Source: Pseudomonadota bacterium (lineage in GTDB: Bacteria; Pseudomonadota; Gammaproteobacteria; Burkholderiales; SG8-39). Taken from it: a DNA stretch of 36,110 nt. The DNA is taken from positions 1 through 36,110 of the forward strand of contig JANXRZ010000104.1 in the NCBI GenBank assembly GCA_025352885.1, read 5' to 3'. The stretch's first letter is position 1. Each line of letters begins with the position of its first letter. Below, piece by piece: positions 31,443 to 36,110 of this stretch. Under the pieces are notes generated by a model, which searched no databases, was not told the origin of the DNA, and saw only the letters and a list, made by a program, of their open reading frames with translations. A program made the position numbers and the translations under genes.

Positions 31443-32398
31443 TGCGTGGGCTTGAATCCCGAGGCGCGGATCACCGGCCCCCACTTTTCGTAGTCGTTCC
31501 TGAGGATCGCCGCGAGTTCGGCGGGGCTGCTGCCGGTGGGCTCGAGGCCCATCTGCTCCAGGCGCTGCTTCATTTCAGCGCCGCGGATGACTTCCCCGGC
31601 GACGCGCGCATAGCGGTCGACAACATCTTTCGGTGTCCTCGCCGGCGCGAACATCGCATACCAGCCGTACCCCTCGATGGCATAGCCGAGTTCCTTGAAG
31701 GTCGGCACCTCGGGCGCAAGACTCGAGCGTGACGCACCGGACACGGCCAGGACGCGGGCTTTTCCCGATCGCGAAATGGTCAGCGCGTCGGGGAGAGTGA
31801 AGATGCCGGCCTTGATTTCGCCCCCGGCGAGCCCCTGGAGGGCTGGGCCCGAGCCCTTGTAGGGGATGTGCGTCATCTCTATGCCGGCCGTCCGGGCGAA
31901 CATCACGCCGAAAAAATGCGGCAGGCTGCCTTGCGAGGCGGAAGCATGGTCCCCGAACTTCGGGTCCTTCTTCACAAGCGCGATGTATTCGGCCACGGTC
32001 TTCGCGGGAACGCCGGCATTCACGGCAAGCGCGATCTGGAAGTTGGCCAGGTGGGACACCGGCTCGAAGTCCTTCACGGGGTCGTAGCGCAGGTCCGCCG
32101 GGCGCGAGTGCGGAAAGATCGCCATGTTGGCCACCGGCGCGATCAGCACGGTCGCGCCGTCGGGGGCGGCCGTCTTGACGGTTTCCACACCGATGTTGCC
32201 GTCGGCGCCCGGCTTGTTCTCGACGACGATCGTCTGGCCGAGGAGGGGCCGCATGCGCTCGGCCATCAGCCGCGTGAGCGTGTCGAGCGCCGCACCGGGC
32301 GGGAAGCCGATCACGATGCGCAAGTTCTTGTCCTGCGCGAAGGCGCTGCCCGCGGCGCAGGCAAGCATCACGAAAGCGAGAATGCGAGGGATTTTCAC
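31439..32398 (-). CDS. Bug/TctC-family substrate-binding protein
   Basis: This 319-residue periplasmic protein starts at a GTG (32398) with signal peptide KIPRILAFVMLACAAGSAFA cut before QDKNL. Motifs are RIVIGFPPGAALDTLTRLMA, VVENKPGADGNIGVETVKTA, THIPYKGSGPALQGLAGGEI and LAPEVPTFKELGYAIEGYGW. It probably binds a carboxylate that the coupled D-2-hydroxyacid dehydrogenase uses. No TctA/TctB permease is in the window, as is common for these expanded families in Burkholderiales. Confidence 0.93.
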   Translation of the reverse strand: MKIPRILAFVMLACAAGSAFAQDKNLRIVIGFPPGAALDTLTRLMAERMRPLLGQTIVVENKPGADGNIGVETVKTAAPDGATVLIAPVANMAIFPHSRPADLRYDPVKDFEPVSHLANFQIALAVNAGVPAKTVAEYIALVKKDPKFGDHASASQGSLPHFFGVMFARTAGIEMTHIPYKGSGPALQGLAGGEIKAGIFTLPDALTISRSGKARVLAVSGASRSSLAPEVPTFKELGYAIEGYGWYAMFAPARTPKDVVDRYARVAGEVIRGAEMKQRLEQMGLEPTGSSPAELAAILRNDYEKWGPVIRASGFKPTQ

Positions 32399-32412
32399 GA
32401 GAGCCCGGAGGA

Positions 32413-32442
32413 GGGAATGCGAGCGCGGATGTTAGCATTCCC
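32413..32442. promoter_or_regulatory. dyad in a divergent promoter gap, possible operator
   Basis: GGGAATGC (32413-32420) and GCATTCCC (32435-32442) are perfect inverted arms, with centres 22 bp apart (two helical turns), in the 75-base gap between the divergent Bug gene and the dehydrogenase operon. This spacing suits a dimeric regulator acting on both. Confidence 0.5.
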
Positions 32443-32473
32443 GCCTCGATGAACAGCATGGGACGGGAACACC

Positions 32474-33445
32474 GTGGCAGGCAAACCCGCAGTGAATGCA
32501 GCGCTCAATGCAGCAGTGAAGGCGGCGCAGAAGATCGGCTGGATCGGCATGGGGCGCATGGGCTACGGGATGGCTTCGCGGCTCCTCGAAAACGGGTGCG
32601 ACGTGACGGTCTGGAACCGCACGCGAAGCAAGGCCGAGCCGCTGGCCGCGCAGGCTGCGAAAATTGCGGACGCAGTCGTCGACCTCGCATCCTGCGATAT
32701 CGTTTTCACGATGGTCTCGACTACTGCGGACCTCAAGCAAGTGCTGTTCGAAAAGAACGGCCTCCTTTCTGGCAAGAAATTTCCCAAGGTCGTCATCGAC
32801 TGCTCTTCGATTTCGGACGACGGGTCGGCAGAAGTTCGCGCGAAATGCGATGAGCTCGGCGTTGGATACTTGTGCGCGCCGGTGTCGGGGAACGGCAAGG
32901 TGGCCAAGGCGGGCCTCCTTTGGGTAGTTGCCTCGGGCCCGAAGACCCTTTTCGACCTTGCCGAGCCGTACCTCAAGCTGTTCGGTCGCGGCGTCACTTA
33001 CGTGGGCGAGGGTGAACTCGCGCGCGTGTGGAAGATCGCGCACAACACGATGTTCGGCGTGATCATCCAGTCGCTATGCGAAATCACCATCCTTGCGGAG
33101 AAGGCCGGCATCCCGCGGCACGTTTTCCTCGAATCGATCAACAACAGCGTGCTTGGCTCGATGTACACGCGCTACAAGACGCCAGCACTGGTGAACCTCG
33201 ATTTCGCGGTGACTTTCACGCCGAAGCTCCTGCTCAAAGACATGGACCTCGGGTTGGGCGCCGCTCGCAAGTACGGCGTGCAGATGCCCGCGGCCGCCAT
33301 AACGCGCGAATGCGTGCAGAACACGGTGGGACGCGGCTATGAAGATGTGGATTTCTCAGTTCTCCTGCTCGAGCTTGCCAAGGCCGCCGGCATGGAGCTG
33401 AAATCCGAGAACGTGAAGGTCAGCGACGGGCTCGTGCCGAGGTAA
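32474..33445 (+). CDS. 3-hydroxyisobutyrate-dehydrogenase-like oxidoreductase
   Basis: This 323-residue NAD(P)-dependent beta-hydroxyacid dehydrogenase has the cofactor motif IGWIGMGRMGYGMASRLLEN about 20 residues in and NRTRSKAEPL after strand 2, which suits NADP. CAPVSGNGKVAKAGLL is the substrate motif and the catalytic Lys is in VWKIAHNTMFGV. The N-terminus is unusually Ala-rich (VNAALNAAVKAAQ). GTG codons at 32492 and 32516 are alternative starts, and the last would give the more common short N-terminus. It is the first gene of a four-gene operon with an amidohydrolase, a VOC protein and a ring-cleavage dioxygenase. Confidence 0.9.
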   Translation: MAGKPAVNAALNAAVKAAQKIGWIGMGRMGYGMASRLLENGCDVTVWNRTRSKAEPLAAQAAKIADAVVDLASCDIVFTMVSTTADLKQVLFEKNGLLSGKKFPKVVIDCSSISDDGSAEVRAKCDELGVGYLCAPVSGNGKVAKAGLLWVVASGPKTLFDLAEPYLKLFGRGVTYVGEGELARVWKIAHNTMFGVIIQSLCEITILAEKAGIPRHVFLESINNSVLGSMYTRYKTPALVNLDFAVTFTPKLLLKDMDLGLGAARKYGVQMPAAAITRECVQNTVGRGYEDVDFSVLLLELAKAAGMELKSENVKVSDGLVPR

Positions 33446-33449
33446 TCGC

Positions 33450-34802
33450 ATGGCGGCGACGTTGATCCGGGGCGGTCTGGTGGTCAGCATGGACCCGGTC
33501 GTCGGCGACCTTCCGCGCGGCGATGTTCTCATCGAGGGAAGCGTGATTGCGAAAATCGCGCCTTCGATCGGGGCACCGCAGGCCGGAGTCATCGACGCGA
33601 CAGGCTGCATTGTCATGCCGGGCCTCGTGAATGCGCACCAGCACACCTGGCAGACGGCCTTGCGCGGCGTCGCGGGGAACTGGACGATCCTCGAATACTT
33701 CCATCATGTGCACGCCGGCCTTGCGACCAAGTTCGGGCCGGAGGACATCTACATCGCAACGCTCGTTGGTGCACTCAACCAGATCAACTGCGGGGCGACG
33801 ACGCTGGTCGATTGGTGCCACAACAACCCGACGCCTGCCCACAGTGACCGGGCGATCGATGGGCTGGTCGAATCGGGCATCCGCGCGGCGTTTTTCCATG
33901 GCTCGCCGAAGCCGGACCCAAAGCCCGGCCAAAAGCCTTTCTGGGAGCTGCCGCATCCGCGCAGCGAAGTCGAGCGGCTAATGAAGCGGCTGCCCGGGCG
34001 CGAAGGGCTTGTGACACTCGGCCTCGCGATCCTGGGGCCGCATTACTCGACCTACGAAGTGGCGCAGCACGATTTCCGCCTTGCGCGGGAATTCGGGCTG
34101 ATCGCTAGCATGCATTGCGCCGGTGGCGAGGCGCGCACCCCGGATGGCTGGGACCGGCTTGCCGCCGAGGGGCTGCTCGGGGACAACGCCAACATCGTGC
34201 ACGGTCAGACGCTTTCCGATGAACAACTCAAGCTCATGATCGAACTCGGGGTCACGTTTTCGCTCACGCCCGAGACGGAGATGCTGCAGGGGCATGGGTT
34301 GCCGATCACTGGCCGACTTCGCAAGCTCGGCGCGCAGCCCTCGCTTGGTGTGGATCTGGAGTCGGGCATCAGCGGCGATTTGTTTACGGTCGCGCGGGTC
34401 GCGCTTGCTGCGCAGCGGGCGGCCGACAACGCGGAGTCACGAGCAACCACGGGAAAGCTGCCCGATACCTCAACGATCCACTGTCGGGAGGCGCTGGGCT
34501 GGATCACGATCGAAGGCGCCCGGATGCTGAAGCTGGATGACCGCATCGGCTCACTCACCCCCGGCAAGCAGGCCGACGTAATTCTCCTCCGCGCGGATGA
34601 CCTCAACATGTGGCCGGTGCACGATCCGGTTACGAGCATCGTCATGCAGGCGGGGACCGGCAACGTGGACACGGTGCTCATTGCGGGAGAAGTCAGGAAG
34701 CGTCATCGGAAACTCGTTTACCCCGAGCTTTCCACGCGCAAGGAGGAACTGCTGGCCTCCGGCCGGCGTATCCTCGGTGAACTCGGATTGCTGAACAGCT
34801 AG
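33450..34802 (+). CDS. ATZ/TRZ-type amidohydrolase
   Basis: This 450-residue metal-dependent hydrolase is in the chlorohydrolase/deaminase branch (AtzA, SsnA, guanine-deaminase-like). It starts with LIRGGLVVSMDPVVGDLPRG, then PGLVNAHQHTWQTALRG with the metal HxH, SMHCAGGEA, ANIVHGQTLSDEQ (His) and LGVDLESGISGDL with the catalytic Asp. The C-terminal sandwich reads IGSLTPGKQADVILLRADDL. It likely removes an amino or other leaving group from a ring or opens a cyclic amide. GAGGT (33438-33442) overlaps the previous stop region, giving coupled translation. The neighbouring intradiol dioxygenase suggests an aminated aromatic or heteroaromatic substrate (inference). Confidence 0.92.
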   Translation: MAATLIRGGLVVSMDPVVGDLPRGDVLIEGSVIAKIAPSIGAPQAGVIDATGCIVMPGLVNAHQHTWQTALRGVAGNWTILEYFHHVHAGLATKFGPEDIYIATLVGALNQINCGATTLVDWCHNNPTPAHSDRAIDGLVESGIRAAFFHGSPKPDPKPGQKPFWELPHPRSEVERLMKRLPGREGLVTLGLAILGPHYSTYEVAQHDFRLAREFGLIASMHCAGGEARTPDGWDRLAAEGLLGDNANIVHGQTLSDEQLKLMIELGVTFSLTPETEMLQGHGLPITGRLRKLGAQPSLGVDLESGISGDLFTVARVALAAQRAADNAESRATTGKLPDTSTIHCREALGWITIEGARMLKLDDRIGSLTPGKQADVILLRADDLNMWPVHDPVTSIVMQAGTGNVDTVLIAGEVRKRHRKLVYPELSTRKEELLASGRRILGELGLLNS

Positions 34803-34814
34803 GAGCGCATCGTC

Positions 34815-35282
34815 ATGCCGCTTGGCCACATCGAGCATTTCCTCATCCAGACGGGCGACCTTGCGGCGACGCGCGATTGGTATGTGCGCGTGCTCGGCAT
34901 GCGTGTGGGGCCCTCGCCGGATTTCAAGTTCCCCGTGTGCTGGCTGTATCTCGGTGAAAAGGATGTGCTGCACCTCACCGAAGGCGGGGCGAACACGAGC
35001 GAGAACAGGAAGAGATTCCTCGGCCAGCAGTCCGATGCGGTCAAAGGCTCGGGCGTGGTCGACCATGTCGCGTTCCGCTGCACTGGTCTTCCCGAAATGA
35101 TGGAGCACCTGGCCGCGCTCGGAGTGCCGTTCACGCGCCGCATGGTGAACGACCAGGGCTTGTTCCAGCTTTTCCTCATGGACCCGAACGACGTGAAGAT
35201 CGAACTCAACTTTGCCAATACCGAAGTGAACGGCGTCCGGCCCGAGCTGATGGCGTCCGACCTGCCTGGAGGATCGAAATGA
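34815..35282 (+). CDS. VOC-family (glyoxalase/dioxygenase fold) protein
   Basis: This 155-residue vicinal-oxygen-chelate protein has two beta-alpha-beta-beta-beta modules: GHIEHFLIQTGDLAATRDWY, then VLHLTEGGAN, and VVDHVAFRCTGLPEMMEHLA, then FLMDPNDVKIELNFA. His in the first module, His in DHVAF and Glu in IELNF can bind the metal. It could be an isomerase, lyase or small dioxygenase in the same pathway. AGGAG precedes the ATG at 34815 with 9-base spacing. The TGA overlaps the next ATG as ATGA. Confidence 0.9.
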   Translation: MPLGHIEHFLIQTGDLAATRDWYVRVLGMRVGPSPDFKFPVCWLYLGEKDVLHLTEGGANTSENRKRFLGQQSDAVKGSGVVDHVAFRCTGLPEMMEHLAALGVPFTRRMVNDQGLFQLFLMDPNDVKIELNFANTEVNGVRPELMASDLPGGSK

Positions 35283-36110
35283 GCATCCGTAATTTCAACG
35301 AGGAAACGCTCACCGCCGAAGTGCTGAGGCGCATGGAGAAGACCGAGGACCCGCGGCTGAAGGAGGTGATGACTAGCCTCGTGAATCACCTCCATGCATT
35401 CGTGCGCGAAGTTAAGCCGACGCAGGACGAATGGTTCAAGGCCATCCAGTTCCTCACCGAGACGGGTCACTGGTGCAAGGACGGCCGCCAGGAATTCATC
35501 CTCATGTCGGACACGCTCGGCGTGTCGATGCTGGTGGACTTCCTGAATTACGGGAAGGCCGATGGCGCGACAGAATCGACCGTGCTCGGGCCTTTCTTCG
35601 TAGAGGGGGCGCCCGACATGCCGCTCGGCGCGAACATCGCAAAGCCCGGCACGCCCGGCGAAGCGCTTTCGGTGACGGGAACGGTCAAGGGGCTGGACGG
35701 CAAGCCCATTGCAGGCGCGCTCCTGGATATCTGGGAAACCGGCGGTGACGGGTTCTACGACGTGCAAAAGAAGGAAGGCACAAACCTGCGCGCGCGCTTC
35801 AGGGCGGACAGCGAAGGCAAATTTCATTTCAAGTGCGTGCTGCCGGTGAGCTATCCCGTGCCGAGCGACGGACCGGTCGGCAGGATGCTGACCGCTACCG
35901 GGCGTCATCCGATGCGGCCGGGCCATCTCCACACGATTGTCGAAGCGCCCGGTTACGCCCGGCTGGTCACCCACCTCTTCGTGAAGGGTGACGAGTACCT
36001 GGATTCCGACGCGGTCTTCGGCGTCAAGGATTCGCTGATCGTCGACTTCAAGAAGTCGCCCTCAGGCGGCTACACCGCTCACTACGACTTCGTCCTGAAA
36101 CCTGACAAAA
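35279..36110 (+). CDS. intradiol ring-cleavage dioxygenase (hydroxyquinol/catechol type), 3' end cut
   Basis: At least 277 residues are present and the frame is open to the window edge. The N-terminal helical dimerisation domain (MSIRNFNEETLTAEVLRRME to about residue 95) precedes ESTVLGPFFVEGAPDMPLG. The Fe(III) ligands are visible: Tyr in GDGFYDVQ, Tyr in VSYPVPSDG and two His in HPMRPGHLHTIVEAPGY. The C-terminus DFVLKPDK is close to the natural end, since hydroxyquinol 1,2-dioxygenases have about 280-300 residues. It opens a catechol or hydroxyquinol ring between the hydroxyls. The ATG overlaps the VOC gene stop (ATGA). It defines this operon as a ring-degradation pathway. Confidence 0.93.
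   Translation, partial: MSIRNFNEETLTAEVLRRMEKTEDPRLKEVMTSLVNHLHAFVREVKPTQDEWFKAIQFLTETGHWCKDGRQEFILMSDTLGVSMLVDFLNYGKADGATESTVLGPFFVEGAPDMPLGANIAKPGTPGEALSVTGTVKGLDGKPIAGALLDIWETGGDGFYDVQKKEGTNLRARFRADSEGKFHFKCVLPVSYPVPSDGPVGRMLTATGRHPMRPGHLHTIVEAPGYARLVTHLFVKGDEYLDSDAVFGVKDSLIVDFKKSPSGGYTAHYDFVLKPDK

Noticed and set aside
34799-35974. A 391-codon open frame on the - strand
   Set aside because: It lies opposite the VOC and dioxygenase genes, which carry clear metal-ligand motifs.

Overview
The window looks like a GC-rich chromosomal segment of a betaproteobacterium, most likely Burkholderiales or a near relative, and it may come from an environmental assembly. The evidence is several tripartite-tricarboxylate (Bug/TctC-type) substrate-binding proteins, a LexA box of the CTGT-N8-ACAG type, frequent GTG/TTG starts and many ATGA-overlapping operons for catabolic enzymes. 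There is no phage, integrase, CRISPR array or complete insertion sequence.

Layout. (1) 1-4923 is a catabolic block on the + strand. It holds a cupin gene with its middle deleted, an FAD monooxygenase, a Bug-protein gene with its middle deleted, an acyl-CoA dehydrogenase, a MaoC-like hot-dog protein and a second (PhzS-like) FAD monooxygenase. Five copies of a short REP-like repeat (core TCGACTCTGACCCCACTT or its complement) lie here. One forms a 16-bp inverted pair with another, one abuts an ATG start, and one lies in frame inside a monooxygenase gene. (2) 4920-7840 holds threonine ammonia-lyase (-), a LexA-box promoter facing a 25-codon hydrophobic ORF, a degenerate staphylococcal-nuclease-fold protein, tRNA-Val and a DUF599 membrane protein. 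(3) 7837-11673 holds a large FAD monooxygenase, gltX, tRNA-Ala, tRNA-Glu and a small winged-helix-like protein. (4) 11734-15464 is an operon of a divergent urocanase, a DUF917/S-Me-THD protein and a Bug binding protein, which fits catabolism of a (S-methyl)thio-imidazole such as an ergothioneine breakdown product. (5) 15642-20373 encodes a three-gene 2-oxoacid:ferredoxin oxidoreductase with a GltD-like FAD/Fe-S subunit (KorCAB-like). (6) 20440-26587 holds cold-shock protein, Kup, threonine aldolase, a small exported protein, a DMT exporter, bactofilin and HupE/UreJ. (7) 26550-32398 holds a thioesterase/D-aminoacylase-like pair, an SDR, an outer-membrane barrel, and a 2-hydroxyacid dehydrogenase with a Bug protein. 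(8) 32474-36110 is an operon of a 3-hydroxyisobutyrate-dehydrogenase-like enzyme, an ATZ/TRZ-type amidohydrolase, a VOC protein and an intradiol dioxygenase cut by the window end.

The organism appears to be a scavenger of aromatic and heterocyclic acids: binding proteins capture substrates, flavin monooxygenases and a ring-cleavage dioxygenase open rings, and CoA and dehydrogenase steps feed central metabolism. The observation I would check first is the LexA-box promoter at 6138-6173. Its -10 element lies inside the LexA box and it reads directly into a 25-residue hydrophobic peptide ORF with its own ribosome-binding site. This architecture recalls SOS-induced TisB-type peptides, but the peptide itself resembles nothing I recognise.
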